Shown here one piece after another: positions 45,113 to 54,134 of a stretch of 64,000 nucleotides of DNA; within the stretch, counting starts at the first letter, position 1, and every line of letters starts with the position of its first letter. Where the stretch lies: NCBI RefSeq assembly GCF_015482775.1, contig NZ_CP058214.1:310001-374000 (forward strand), given 5' to 3'. The notes under the pieces are model-generated. The model had not been told where the DNA came from. It saw only the letters and a program-made list of their open reading frames with translations, and did not search any database. The position numbers and the translations under genes are program-made. Origin of the DNA: Kaustia mangrovi. Lineage in GTDB: Bacteria > Pseudomonadota > Alphaproteobacteria > Rhizobiales > Im1.

Positions 45113-47149
45113 ATGTCGTCTGATCCGCTCCTCCAGCCCTTCCAGATCAAGAGCCTGCGGCTGAAGAACCGCATTCTGATCACCGCGCACGAGCCCGGCT
45201 ATGCCGAGGACGGCCTGCCGAAGGACCGCTACCGCGCCTATCACGTCGCGCGGGCCCGGGGCGGGGTGGCGCTGACCATGACCATCGGCTCCGCCGCGGT
45301 GGCACACGACAGCCCGCCATCCTCCGGCGGCGTGCAGGCCTATCGCGACGAGATCGTCGGCTGGATGCGCAAGATCGCCGAGGAATGCCACGAGCACGGA
45401 ACGGCGGTGATGATCCAGCTCACCCATCACGGCCGCCGGACCCGGTGGGACAAGGGGGACTGGCTGCCGACGGTCTCCGCCAGCCGCGAGCGCGAGGTCT
45501 CGCATCGCGGCGTGCCCAAGGCGGCGGAGGACTGGGACATCCGGCGGATCGTGCAGGACTATGCGGATGCGGCTGAGCGGATGAAGGAGGCCGGTCTCGA
45601 CGGCGTCGAGTTCATCGCGACCGGCCATCTTCTGGACCAGTTCTGGTCGCCGCGCTCCAACACGCTGGACGGCCCGTATGGCGGCTCCCTGGACAATCGC
45701 CTCCGCCTGACCTTCGATGTGCTTTCCGAGGCAAGGAAACGGGTCGGCGAGGACTTCCTTCTGGGCGTCCGCTATGCCGGGGACGAGAACGCGGCCGACG
45801 GCGTCGATATCCAGGAAGGGCTGGAGATCTCGCGGCGCCTCAAGGACAGCGGGCTGGTGGATTTCCTCAACGTCACGCGCGGCCATATCGACGACGACGC
45901 CGGGTTGACCGACATGATCCCGGTTCAGGGCATGCGGGGCGCCCCGCATCTCGAGCTCGCGGGCGAAATCCGCGCGGCCACCCGATTTCCCGTGTTCCAC
46001 GCCGCCAAGATCCCGGATCTCGCCACGGCCCGCTATGCCATTGCGGAGGGCAAGCTGGACATGGTGGGCATGACACGGGCCCATCTCGCCGACCCCGACA
46101 TCGTCCGCAAGATCGCCGCGAGGCAGGAGGATCGCATCCGTCCCTGCGTCGGCGCCAATTACTGTCTCGACCGCCGGTTCCAGGGGGCGGATGCGCTGTG
46201 CATCCACAATCCCTCGACGGGACGCGAGACCGTCATGCCCCATGAGATCGCGCCGGCCGCAACGCCGCGTCGGGTGACGATCGTCGGAGCCGGGCCTGCG
46301 GGCATGGAGGCCGCGCGTGTGGCGGCCGAGCGCGGGCACGAGGTGATCGTTCACGAGGCCGCCAACGATCCGGGCGGGCAGATCCGCCTGACCGTGCAGT
46401 CCGACCGCCGCCGCGAGATGGTCTCGATCATCGAATGGCGGATGGCGGAATGCCTGCAGCGCGGCGTGACCTTCCGGTTCAACAGCTTTGCCGAGGCCGA
46501 CACGGTCACCGCGGACAATCCCGACGTGGTGATCGTCGCCACTGGCGGCCTGCCGCACGAGGTTCCGCTGGCGCAGGGGCGCGACCTGGCGGTGACCGCC
46601 TGGGACATTCTCTCAGGCGACGCGCAGCCGGGCCGCTCGGTGCTGGTTTTCGACAATGCGGGCGACCATGCCGGCCTTCAGGCGGCGGAAATGATCGCGG
46701 CGACCGGCGCCCGGGTCGAGATCGTGACCCCCGACCGCAGCTTCGCGCCGGAGGTCATGGCAATGAACCTCACCCCCTATATGCGCAGCCTGCAGGCGCT
46801 CGACACGCGCTTCACCGTGACCTGGCGGCTCAGGCGCGTGACCCGAAAGGGCAACGGGCTGCTGGCCGAGCTTGGCAGCGACTACGGCGAGATGACCCGC
46901 CTGCGGGAGGTGGATCAGGTGGTCGTCAACAACGGGACGGTCCCGCTCGACGATCTCTATTTCGATCTCAAGCCGCTTTCGTCGAATCTGGGCGAGGTGG
47001 ACAACACAGCGCTTCGGACCTCCGCCCGGCAGACCATCGCGACGAACCCGGATGGCCGCTTCCAGCTCTTCCGGATCGGCGATGCCGTGTCCTCGCGAAA
47101 CACCCACGCCGCGATCTACGACGCCCTGCGCCTGACACGGGTTCTGTGA
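45113..47149 (+). CDS. StcD-like FMN/FAD/[4Fe-4S] oxidoreductase (probable N-demethylase)
   Basis: A 678-residue protein of the trimethylamine-dehydrogenase/2,4-dienoyl-CoA-reductase architecture. It has an N-terminal Old-Yellow-Enzyme barrel (LQPFQIKSLRLKNRI, MIQLTHHGRRTRWDKGDWLP, LDGPYGGSLDNRLR), an iron-sulfur segment (IRPCVGANYCLDRRFQ...ALC) and FAD/NAD domains (VTIVGAGPAGMEAARVAAERG). Sequence and length recall StcD, the N-methylproline demethylase of stachydrine catabolism, more than dienoyl-CoA reductases. It probably removes an N-methyl group from a cyclic or secondary amine. Last gene of the hyuA operon. Confidence 0.88.
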   Translation: MSSDPLLQPFQIKSLRLKNRILITAHEPGYAEDGLPKDRYRAYHVARARGGVALTMTIGSAAVAHDSPPSSGGVQAYRDEIVGWMRKIAEECHEHGTAVMIQLTHHGRRTRWDKGDWLPTVSASREREVSHRGVPKAAEDWDIRRIVQDYADAAERMKEAGLDGVEFIATGHLLDQFWSPRSNTLDGPYGGSLDNRLRLTFDVLSEARKRVGEDFLLGVRYAGDENAADGVDIQEGLEISRRLKDSGLVDFLNVTRGHIDDDAGLTDMIPVQGMRGAPHLELAGEIRAATRFPVFHAAKIPDLATARYAIAEGKLDMVGMTRAHLADPDIVRKIAARQEDRIRPCVGANYCLDRRFQGADALCIHNPSTGRETVMPHEIAPAATPRRVTIVGAGPAGMEAARVAAERGHEVIVHEAANDPGGQIRLTVQSDRRREMVSIIEWRMAECLQRGVTFRFNSFAEADTVTADNPDVVIVATGGLPHEVPLAQGRDLAVTAWDILSGDAQPGRSVLVFDNAGDHAGLQAAEMIAATGARVEIVTPDRSFAPEVMAMNLTPYMRSLQALDTRFTVTWRLRRVTRKGNGLLAELGSDYGEMTRLREVDQVVVNNGTVPLDDLYFDLKPLSSNLGEVDNTALRTSARQTIATNPDGRFQLFRIGDAVSSRNTHAAIYDALRLTRVL

Positions 47150-47164
47150 CCGGAGAGGTGGGTG

Positions 47165-47793
47165 CTATCGCGCCGGCGAGAGTGCGGCCGAGATTTGCTC
47201 CACGATGGCGCCGACGCTCTCGGTTGCCAGTCTTTCGGCGGCCTCCACAGCCTCCGGTCCCCGGCTCAGGCCCTCCATATGGACGGCCATGACCCGGTGA
47301 ATCCCCATCGTCCGGAATACGTGGCGGACATAGGGTGTCAGGAAATCCGGTTGGGCGGAGTCGCCGAGCCTTCCCCGCACGCCACGATCAGGACAACGGG
47401 ACGGTCCGCGATCAGGCCGGCCTTGCCTTGCGGGGTCAGGGCAAATGTGCGACCGGGCCGGACGACCATATCGATCCAGGCCTTGAATGCCGCGGGCACG
47501 GTGAAATTGTGCATCGGCATGTCGATCACGACCGCGTCGGCGGCCTCCAGCTCGCAGATGAGCTCTTCCGACGGTTCGAGGTTTCGGCGGTGCTCGTCGT
47601 TGCGTGTGTCGTCCCGGCGCAGGCTGGCGTCGACGAAATCGGCATCCGGCAGGGGCGGGGGCGTCGTCGTCAGATCGCGGCGCGTGGACCCGGCGTGCGT
47701 CTGCGATTTCAGCCTGTCCACCAGCATGCCGCCCATCTTGCGGCTGCAGGACCCCGAAACGCGCGGGCTCGCGCTGATATGAAGGATGTTCAT
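47165..47793 (-). pseudogene. azoR: FMN-dependent NADH:azo/quinone reductase (AzoR family), one frameshift
   Basis: A flavodoxin-fold reductase. The N-terminus MNILHISASPRVSGSCSRKMGG and AADAVVIDMPMHNFTVPAAFKAWIDMVVRPGRTF are diagnostic of AzoR. After VVLIVACGG the frame breaks; one extra base at plus-strand CCCC 47373-47376 restores GDSAQPDFLTPYVRHVFRTMGI and a normal 209-residue protein. As written, translation ends at 47338. It overlaps the upstream GNAT gene by four bases and belongs to the MarR-controlled leftward operon. Confidence 0.87.
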
Positions 47794-48257
47794 CGCCGGT
47801 CGCCCTCCGGAGTGTCCCGAAGAGAAATGGAGAACTTGAGCGCCCGCGCGAGCAATCCTTCGCGGAAATAGAAGCGGTGCCCCAGCGCGTTGGACAGCGG
47901 GGTATCCAGAAGCAGCATCTCCAGCCCGAGCCGCTGCCCCTCGGCCTTCAGGCGGTCCATGAGGATTCGGCCGAGACCGCTGCTTCGTTCCCGCGCATCG
48001 GTCACGAGATCGTCGACATAGAGGTGGGGTCCGAAGATGAGATTCTCCTGCACCCTGAACCCCGCCAGGGCCATCGGACGCCCGCCCTCCCATGCGGCGA
48101 GGAGGCGATAACCCGTCTCCTTCTGCCGTTTCCACCGGTCGACGAACTCCGTCTCGGAGGCGAGATGCGGTCGTAACTGGCGCATGACCGGAAAGCAGCG
48201 TGCGACCTCGTCCTCCGCATCGACAATGCGCACATCGATGTCCGTTCCTGTCGTCAT
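47790..48257 (-). CDS. GNAT-family N-acetyltransferase
   Basis: A 155-residue single-domain GNAT. The acetyl-CoA loop is VTDARERSSGLGRILMDRLKAEG (SxGLG in place of the common GxGxG), followed by LLLDTPLSNALGHRFYFREGLL with the terminal tyrosine-bearing helix. Substrate unknown. Cotranscribed between the CMD-family gene and azoR. Confidence 0.85.
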   Translation of the reverse strand: MTTGTDIDVRIVDAEDEVARCFPVMRQLRPHLASETEFVDRWKRQKETGYRLLAAWEGGRPMALAGFRVQENLIFGPHLYVDDLVTDARERSSGLGRILMDRLKAEGQRLGLEMLLLDTPLSNALGHRFYFREGLLARALKFSISLRDTPEGDRR

Positions 48258-48264
48258 CGCACGA

Positions 48265-48741
48265 TCACTCCGCCTTGGCCTGTGGACGTGGAGGGTCGAA
48301 GCACAGCCCGATGGCGATGCGGTTCCAGGCGTTGATCGTGCCGACCGTGACCGTCAGCAACGTCGCCTCCCGCTCATCGAAGCATTCGCGCAAGGCTGCC
48401 CAGGCCTCGTCCGGCGCGCCCTCGCCATTCGGCCGCGTCAGCAATTCCGCCCAGCGCAGGGCCGCCCTCTCGCGCGTCGAGAAGACGCCGGCATCGCGCC
48501 AGGCCGGCACGAGGCCGAGCTTGGTCTCGTCGACACCCAGCTTGCGGGCGATGTTCAGGTGAAGCTGGATGCAGAAGGCACAGCCATTCATCTGCGAGAC
48601 GCGCAGCTTCACGAGTTCCGTAAGGTCCTTGTCGAGCCCGCCGTCGTCGACGGCCTTTCCAAGCGCGATCAGCGCGGCATGGGCGGCCGCCTGGGATGTC
48701 GCGAAGGCGTCATAGGCGGGCCTGCTCGTCTCGTGTGGCAT
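48265..48741 (-). CDS. carboxymuconolactone decarboxylase family (AhpD-like) protein
   Basis: A 158-residue all-helical protein with the redox-active Cys-x2-Cys (MNGCAFCIQLHLNIARKLG) and ELVKLRVSQ helix of AhpD-like peroxidase-linked proteins. FSTRERAALRWAELLTR is typical of the family. It heads the leftward azoR operon and is divergent from the MarR gene, suggesting a role in peroxide or electrophile defence. Complete, with a start at ATG 48741. Confidence 0.9.
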   Translation of the reverse strand: MPHETSRPAYDAFATSQAAAHAALIALGKAVDDGGLDKDLTELVKLRVSQMNGCAFCIQLHLNIARKLGVDETKLGLVPAWRDAGVFSTRERAALRWAELLTRPNGEGAPDEAWAALRECFDEREATLLTVTVGTINAWNRIAIGLCFDPPRPQAKAE

Positions 48742-48788
48742 GAGGTGACCTTTCCGATCGGATTCGATAATATAAGAACACGAACATC

Positions 48789-48806
48789 ATATAAGAAGTC
48801 TTATAT
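48789..48806. promoter_or_regulatory. MarR operator palindrome
   Basis: A perfect palindrome ATATAAGA-AG-TCTTATAT ends one base before the MarR start codon. A second half-like TATAAGA lies about 20 bases upstream in the divergent gap. The site suits autorepression by MarR and control of the leftward CMD-GNAT-azoR unit. Confidence 0.65.
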
Positions 48807-48807
48807 T

Positions 48808-49290
48808 ATGAGCAAGACGGACTCCCGAGACGGTCCTTCCCTGCCTGGCCCGGGGGAGGGAAAGCGTGGCGAGGATGGCTATATAGGCTATCTGCTTCGA
48901 CAGGCGGCGAATGCGTATGAGACCCATCTCTCGCGCGTGCTTGGAGATCTCGGCGTAACGCCGCCGCAATTCTCGGTGATGACGATGATCGCCGCCTATC
49001 CGGGGCTTTCGAACGCCGATATTGCCCGGTTGGCGTTTCTGACCCCGCAAACGGTCGGCGTCACTGTCGCCAATCTCGTGAGGGCCGGCGTCGTCTCGAA
49101 ACGCCCCCATGCCGTCCACGGCCGCATTCAGCAGCTCGAGCTGACCGACAGAGGACGTGAACTGCTCGACGCCGCGAAACGACGTGTCGACGCTGTCGAG
49201 ACGGAGCTGGTGGAAGGCGTCGACGACGCCGGCGAGCGAACGTTGAGACGATGGCTCGCCCAGATCTCTTCGTGCCTGTCGAATGGCTGA
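48808..49290 (+). CDS. MarR-family transcriptional regulator
   Basis: A 160-residue winged-helix regulator. The dimer helix is YIGYLLRQAANAYETHLSRVL, the HTH SNADIARLAFLTPQTVGVTVANLVRAG, and the wing HAVHGRIQQLELTDRGREL. No conserved cysteine near the N-terminus marks it as OhrR. The start ATG 48808 abuts the operator. It probably represses itself and the divergent azoR operon. Confidence 0.9.
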   Translation: MSKTDSRDGPSLPGPGEGKRGEDGYIGYLLRQAANAYETHLSRVLGDLGVTPPQFSVMTMIAAYPGLSNADIARLAFLTPQTVGVTVANLVRAGVVSKRPHAVHGRIQQLELTDRGRELLDAAKRRVDAVETELVEGVDDAGERTLRRWLAQISSCLSNG

Positions 49291-49348
49291 GGCTTGGGGA
49301 GGGGGTCCGATCCGGCGGTGAACCGCGCACCGCCGGCATGCCTTGGCG

Positions 49349-50269
49349 CTACGGCGAGTGCCCGGACAGAAGATTGTCTGCCATGAAGTCGACGAAGACG
49401 CGCAGCTTCGGCGACAGATGCCGGCTCGACGGCCACAGGATGCGGAACGTGCCGGTATGGCGGACGGCGTCGTCCAGCACGCTCACAAGCGCGCCTGTTG
49501 CAAGCCGGTCTCGCACTGCGAAATCCGGCAGGCAGGCTAGCCCCAGCCCCTGCTCGGCCATGTAGAGCAGGGGCTCTATCGCGCTTGAGACGGATGCCCT
49601 TGCCATCGTTTCGACCGGGGCACCGTCTTCGTCGGCAAGACACCACTCTTCCAGCTTGCCTGTGGAGGGGTAGCGATGGCGCAGACACCGGTGGCCTGCC
49701 AGATCGGCAGGGGAGCGGGGAACGCCGTATCGTTCGAAATAGCCCGGCGCGCCGACCAGCCTGTAGCGAAACGTGCCAAGCGACCGCGTCATCAATCTGG
49801 AATCGTCGGGATCGCCGGTGCGGATCGCCGCATCGAAGCCCTCCTCGATGACGTCGACAAGGCGGTCGGTGAAGTCGAGGTCCAGCTCGATATCCGGCCA
49901 GGCCCGCATGAAGGCGGACAAGCTCGGCATCATCAGCATACCAACCAATGGCAGGCTGACCCGCAGCACGCCGCCGGGATGCGCGCGCGACTGCGAGAGC
50001 TCCAGTTCGGCCGCCTCCATCTCGCAGAAGATCCGGCGGCAGCGTTCCAGGAACAGGCGGCCTTCCGGCGTCAGCGTGATGGCGCGGGTCGAGCGGTGAA
50101 ACAGTCTCACGCCGAGGCGGTCCTCGAGCCGCGCGACGGCCTTTCCGACAGCAGATGACGACACGCCGAGCTGGCGTCCCGCAACCGTGAAACTGCGGGC
50201 CTCCGCCGCCTGAACGAAGACGTTGAGCGCGCCAAGGCTGTCCATGGGGATCGGCATGATGGCGGACAT
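49349..50269 (-). CDS. LysR-family transcriptional regulator
   Basis: About 306 residues; HTH LNVFVQAAEARSFTVAGRQLGVSSSAVGKAVARLE and a LysR ligand domain (GVLRVSLPLVGMLMMPSLSAF; GFDAAIRTGDPDDSRLM). Several ATGs compete: 50269 (MSAIM), 50257 (MPIPM) and 50242 (MDSLG, where most relatives begin); none has a clear ribosome site. Divergent from an MFS exporter with a 192-base gap, so control of that exporter is likely. Confidence 0.88.
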   Translation of the reverse strand: MSAIMPIPMDSLGALNVFVQAAEARSFTVAGRQLGVSSSAVGKAVARLEDRLGVRLFHRSTRAITLTPEGRLFLERCRRIFCEMEAAELELSQSRAHPGGVLRVSLPLVGMLMMPSLSAFMRAWPDIELDLDFTDRLVDVIEEGFDAAIRTGDPDDSRLMTRSLGTFRYRLVGAPGYFERYGVPRSPADLAGHRCLRHRYPSTGKLEEWCLADEDGAPVETMARASVSSAIEPLLYMAEQGLGLACLPDFAVRDRLATGALVSVLDDAVRHTGTFRILWPSSRHLSPKLRVFVDFMADNLLSGHSP

Positions 50270-50461
50270 TTTAGTCCGAAGTGATCGGAATTGAAGCCTG
50301 TTTTTCCGGGTGGGGCAGCGTGCCAGTTTCGCGACCATCGCAATGTCCAGACGAGGTTTCCCGATGGTCCCGGCATCCCTGACCGCTATTTCCGCGTTTC
50401 TGCAGCCCACCGTCTTGAGTGTGACCGTCGACGCGATGTCCGGCGGCGCGAGGCATGCCCG

Positions 50462-51682
50462 ATGACCGAGCTCGGAGATCGCATCGGTGCGCCCCCGGGC
50501 GCTGAGACGTCATCGCCTGCGTCGGACCGTCTGCCCTGGGGCGGCCTGCTCGCGCTGTCCATGGCGGCCTTCGTCACCATCCTGACCGAGGCCTTGCCCG
50601 CGGGGCTTCTGCCCCAGATCGGCGCCGGCCTCGGCGTCTCGGAGGCGGCGGCGGGGCAACTTGTCACCGTCTACGCCGTGGGCTCGCTCATGGCGGCAAT
50701 CCCGTTGACGGTCTTCACGCAAGGGGTGCGCCGCCGTCCGCTCCTGCTCGCAGCGATCGGCGGATTCCTGGTGGCGAACACGCTCACCGCTGTCTCCGGC
50801 AGCTATGGGCTGACGCTGGCTGCGCGCTTCGTGGCCGGTGTTTCGGCAGGATTGCTCTGGGCGCTGGCTGCCGGCTATGCCGCGCGCATGGCGCCCGAAC
50901 ATCTCAAGGGCCGGGCGATTGCGGTCGCCATGGCGGGAACGCCGCTGGCGCTCTCGCTCGGCGTGCCGGCGGGAACGTTCCTCGGGGCGGTCATAAGCTG
51001 GCGTGCCTGCTTCGGCCTGATGAGCGGGCTCACCGTCATCCTGATTGTCTGGGTGCTGGCCAGAGTTCCGGATTTCGCCGGCGAGCCTGCCGGAGAGCGC
51101 CGGTCGCTGAGAAGCGTCGTCGCGCGTCCGGGAATTCGGCCGGTGCTGTTCGTCGTGCTCGCCTATGTGATCGCCCACAACATTCTCTACACCTATATCG
51201 CGCCGTTTCTCGACGCCGCGGGCATGGTGGCGCGAACCGACACCGTGCTCCTGGTCTTCGGCATCGCGTCGTTGGTCAGCATCTGGATCGTGGGCGTGCT
51301 GATCGACCGGCGCTTGCGGGAACTGACCCTGTTCAGCACGGCGCTGTTCGGCCTCTCCGCCGCCGCGCTCTGGATCTGGGGCGACGTGCCGGCGGTCATC
51401 TATGGCGCGTCCGCCGTCTGGGGGCTCGCTTTCGGAGGGTGCGCGACGCTGTTTCAAACGGCGAGCGCCAAGACCGCGGGCCCGGCGGCGGACATCGCCC
51501 AGTCCATGCTGGTGACGACCTGGAATACCGCCATCGCCGGGGGCGGGCTTGTCGGCGGCGTCCTGCTCGACCGGCTTGGCGTCGGCGCCTTTGCCCCGAG
51601 CCTGCTGGTCCTGCTCATCGCGACCTTTGCCGTGACGCTCGCCGCGCGCCGGCACGGATTTCCGCTCCACCGTCCTCTCTGA
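50462..51682 (+). CDS. MFS transporter, DHA1 (drug:H+ antiporter) type
   Basis: A 406-residue inner-membrane protein with 12 predicted helices. Motifs include GQLVTVYAVGSLMAAIPLTVFTQ in helix 2, RRRPLLL in the 2-3 loop and GTPLALSLGVPAGTFLGAVISWR in helix 5 (the antiporter motif C of DHA1 proteins). A hydrophilic central loop is at DFAGEPAGERRSLR. Probably exports sugars, arabinose-like compounds or drugs. Divergent from LysR. Confidence 0.88.
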   Translation: MTELGDRIGAPPGAETSSPASDRLPWGGLLALSMAAFVTILTEALPAGLLPQIGAGLGVSEAAAGQLVTVYAVGSLMAAIPLTVFTQGVRRRPLLLAAIGGFLVANTLTAVSGSYGLTLAARFVAGVSAGLLWALAAGYAARMAPEHLKGRAIAVAMAGTPLALSLGVPAGTFLGAVISWRACFGLMSGLTVILIVWVLARVPDFAGEPAGERRSLRSVVARPGIRPVLFVVLAYVIAHNILYTYIAPFLDAAGMVARTDTVLLVFGIASLVSIWIVGVLIDRRLRELTLFSTALFGLSAAALWIWGDVPAVIYGASAVWGLAFGGCATLFQTASAKTAGPAADIAQSMLVTTWNTAIAGGGLVGGVLLDRLGVGAFAPSLLVLLIATFAVTLAARRHGFPLHRPL

Positions 51683-51727
51683 CGTTCGATCTCGACAGCC
51701 CTCCGTGTCGGATGCCCCGATGGGAGG

Positions 51728-52168
51728 TCATTGGCGATAGGCGCTGAGATCGATCTCGCGTAGCGGGTTGCCGCCGTCGATGAAGAGACGTCCGCCGGGC
51801 GTGAGGGCCGCCGCGATCCTGCGCCTGGCGGCTTCGCCGGACTTCGGATGCCGGCCGTCCAGCGCACCCACGCGCACCGCGATGGCGATGTCGAAAGGCG
51901 CATCCCCGTCGCGCAACTCGAACGCCTCCACGTCGACCTGCCGAAAGCTCAGGCGGCCGCTTTCCAGCTCGGCGCGCGATCCCGTCTCGGCCTGCGCGAT
52001 GGCCCTGGCGGAGCGGTCGATGGCGAGGACATGGCCGTCGCCTATGCCCGCCGCCATTACCCGGGCCATCGCGCCGGGACCGCACCCGATCTCCAGCACG
52101 CGCAGTCCCGGACGGAGCGGCAGCGCCTCAACGATGGCTTGCAGTCGCGAAGAAAGGGTGTGTGTCAT
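51728..52168 (-). CDS. class I SAM-dependent methyltransferase
   Basis: A 146-residue small methyltransferase. Motif I is LRVLEIGCGPGAMARVMA, motif II region GHVLAIDRSARAIAQAE, and RQVDVEAFEL the acidic contact. The start ATG 52168 (MTHTLSSRLQAIV) gives a compact single domain; in-frame starts up to 52258 are open but overlap the upstream control region. No partner suggests a substrate. It is divergent from the SoxR-type promoter and the second MFS gene. Confidence 0.78.
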   Translation of the reverse strand: MTHTLSSRLQAIVEALPLRPGLRVLEIGCGPGAMARVMAAGIGDGHVLAIDRSARAIAQAETGSRAELESGRLSFRQVDVEAFELRDGDAPFDIAIAVRVGALDGRHPKSGEAARRRIAAALTPGGRLFIDGGNPLREIDLSAYRQ

Positions 52169-52333
52169 CCGGCGGCCTGAAGCGGGAGCGTCATCGCGTA
52201 TGTCACATCCATCCAGCGGTCGGGGCAAGGAGATCGTCATGCGGACGCTGGGCGGCATCCTTTTCCGCGAGCTCTCCTCTTGTCGAACTGGTCGGCGTGC
52301 CCTGCGCCTCGCCCATATCCGGAAATCCGACGC

Positions 52334-52364
52334 TTGACTTCAAGTCGACTTGAAGTGGCAGCCT
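52334..52364 (+). promoter_or_regulatory. SoxR/MerR-type promoter of the MFS gene
   Basis: TTGACT (-35, 52334-52339) and CAGCCT (-10, 52359-52364) are 19 bases apart, the lengthened spacer typical of MerR-family promoters. Between them the palindrome ACTTCAAGT-CG-ACTTGAAGT (52337-52356) keeps the TCAAG...CTTGA core of SoxR boxes. No soxR gene is in the window. Confidence 0.68.
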
Positions 52365-52401
52365 GCTCTCGAGCCGGAATTTTGGCAAGAGGGCAGACTC
52401 T

Positions 52402-53643
52402 ATGGAACAAGCAGAAACGCACGCATCGGCAAGGTCGATATCGGGACTCACGGCCGCGTTGGCTCTATCGATGCTTCTGGCGTCGCTTGGAACCAGCATC
52501 GCCAATATTGCGCTGCCGACGTTGGTTCTGGCGTTTTCTGCACCGTTCGCCCAGGTGCAGGCGGTCGTCGTCGCCTATCTCGCCGCCCTGACGATCTCGG
52601 TCGTCATCGCGGGCCGCCTCGGCGACTGTTTCGGATTGAAGCCGATGCTCGTCAGCGGCTTGGCGATCTTCGCCGTCGCCTCGGCAATGTGCGCGATGGC
52701 GCCAAACCTTTGGGTGCTGGTCGGTGCGCGGGCGGTTCAGGGTGTCGGCGCGGCCTTCCTGATGACGCTCGCCATGGCATTGATGCGCCAGACGTCGAGC
52801 GAGGCCCGCGTGGGCCGTGCCATGGGGTTGCTCGGCACGGTGTCTGCGCTGGGGACGGCGCTGGGCCCGACGCTCGGCGGGGTGTTGATCCCTGTGACGG
52901 GATGGCGTGGCATCTTCTGGGTGCAGGTACCGCTGGCGGTTCTGGCCTTGGTGCTTGCCATCGCAATGCTGCGGGATACCCCCGGCAAGCAGAAGGCGCG
53001 TTCGGCGGGCCTGCGGTGGTCGGTGCCGAACAGGAGCCTTACGCCCAATCTCCTCGTCAATGTTCTGGTCGCCGCCGTCATGATGACGACATTGGTGGTC
53101 GGCCCCTTCTATCTCGGCCTCGGTCTTGGCCTGGAGGAAGCGCTGGTCGGGTTTCTCATGGCGATCGGTCCGGCGATCTCCATCGTCAGCGGCATTCCTG
53201 CCGGCCGGCTCGTCGATGCATGGGGGAGCGCTCGCGTGCTTGCCATGGGGCTCGCTTTCCTGGCCGCGGGGGCTTTCCTTCTGGCGGTCCTGCCGAACAT
53301 GATCGGCGTGACCGGATATGTGCTTTCCATCGTTGTTCTGACGCCGGGCTACCAGCTTTTCCAGGCCGCCAACAACACGGCCGCGCTGGCGGAAATCCCC
53401 AAGGACCGGCGCGGCACGGTCTCGGGACTTCTCGCCCTGTCGCGCAACTTCGGCCTGATCGCGGGGGCATCGGTCATGGGCGCCGTTTTCGCCTACGGCG
53501 TGGGGACAGAGAATTTTGGCTATGCGACCCCTGCGGCGATCGCGACGGGGATGCAGCTGACCTTCCTGCTGGCCGGCGGCATGATGATCGTCGCAATCGG
53601 GGTTGCTGTCGGGCATCGCAATCCCGCCAAACGCCCGCAGTAA
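52402..53643 (+). CDS. MFS transporter, drug-efflux type
   Basis: A 413-residue membrane protein. Seen: LLASLGTSIANIALPTLVLAF in helix 1 (the DHA2-like D/N-x-ALP motif), VVIAGRLGDCFGLKPMLVSGL with the 2-3 loop, and GLLGTVSALGTALGPTLGGVL in helix 5. LEEALVGFLMAIGPAISIVSG follows the central loop. Its promoter is SoxR-like, so export of redox-active compounds is a plausible role. Complete. Confidence 0.9.
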   Translation: MEQAETHASARSISGLTAALALSMLLASLGTSIANIALPTLVLAFSAPFAQVQAVVVAYLAALTISVVIAGRLGDCFGLKPMLVSGLAIFAVASAMCAMAPNLWVLVGARAVQGVGAAFLMTLAMALMRQTSSEARVGRAMGLLGTVSALGTALGPTLGGVLIPVTGWRGIFWVQVPLAVLALVLAIAMLRDTPGKQKARSAGLRWSVPNRSLTPNLLVNVLVAAVMMTTLVVGPFYLGLGLGLEEALVGFLMAIGPAISIVSGIPAGRLVDAWGSARVLAMGLAFLAAGAFLLAVLPNMIGVTGYVLSIVVLTPGYQLFQAANNTAALAEIPKDRRGTVSGLLALSRNFGLIAGASVMGAVFAYGVGTENFGYATPAAIATGMQLTFLLAGGMMIVAIGVAVGHRNPAKRPQ

Positions 53644-53778
53644 CGGCCGTTGGCCACGCATATCGGCGGGGATGGCGGGCCATGCGGGATGGAACCGGGC
53701 GCTATTCCTGCGCCATAGCGCTATGACAGCCTTGAAAATATACGGTTGAAGGCCGTTCACGAAACGACGCGACGTAGC

Positions 53779-54129
53779 CTATGGCTCGATAGCAGCCGCG
53801 ATCGCCGGTGTGTTCTCCTCGCCCCAAACACACAATGGCTGGAGCGCTTCGGCCAGCGCTTTGCCAAGCGGTGTCAGGCCGTAATCCACCCTCGGCGGTA
53901 TCTCTTTGTAATCGGTGCGCGTGATGATCCCATGTGCTTCCAGCTCTTTGAGCTGCTGAATGAGCACCTTATCGCTTACGCCTTTCACGGCTCGCTTCAA
54001 CTCGCCGTATCGCATCGTACCTTTGGCCAGGAAGAACAGGATGAGCGGCTTCCATTTTCCGCCAACAACCCGAAGCGCTGCGTCCAGGCCGCAGATGAAA
54101 GGGGAGTGATGTTCGCTTTTATCGTTCAT
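53779..54129 (-). CDS. HxlR-family transcriptional regulator
   Basis: A 116-residue winged-helix protein: [34 protein letters not shown], then [39 protein letters not shown], both diagnostic of HxlR. A single N-terminal cysteine (Cys13, before GLDAAL) is placed as in redox-sensing family members. Divergent from an SDR oxidoreductase with two direct repeats between, so repression of that gene is expected. Confidence 0.92.
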   Translation of the reverse strand: MNDKSEHHSPFICGLDAALRVVGGKWKPLILFFLAKGTMRYGELKRAVKGVSDKVLIQQLKELEAHGIITRTDYKEIPPRVDYGLTPLGKALAEALQPLCVWGEENTPAIAAAIEP

Positions 54130-54134
54130 CCAGG

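Noticed and set aside
45113-47149. Calling the StcD-like gene a 2,4-dienoyl-CoA reductase
   Set aside because: Architecture is shared, but the N-terminal sequence, the 678-residue length and the amine-catabolic neighbours fit the N-methylproline-demethylase group better.
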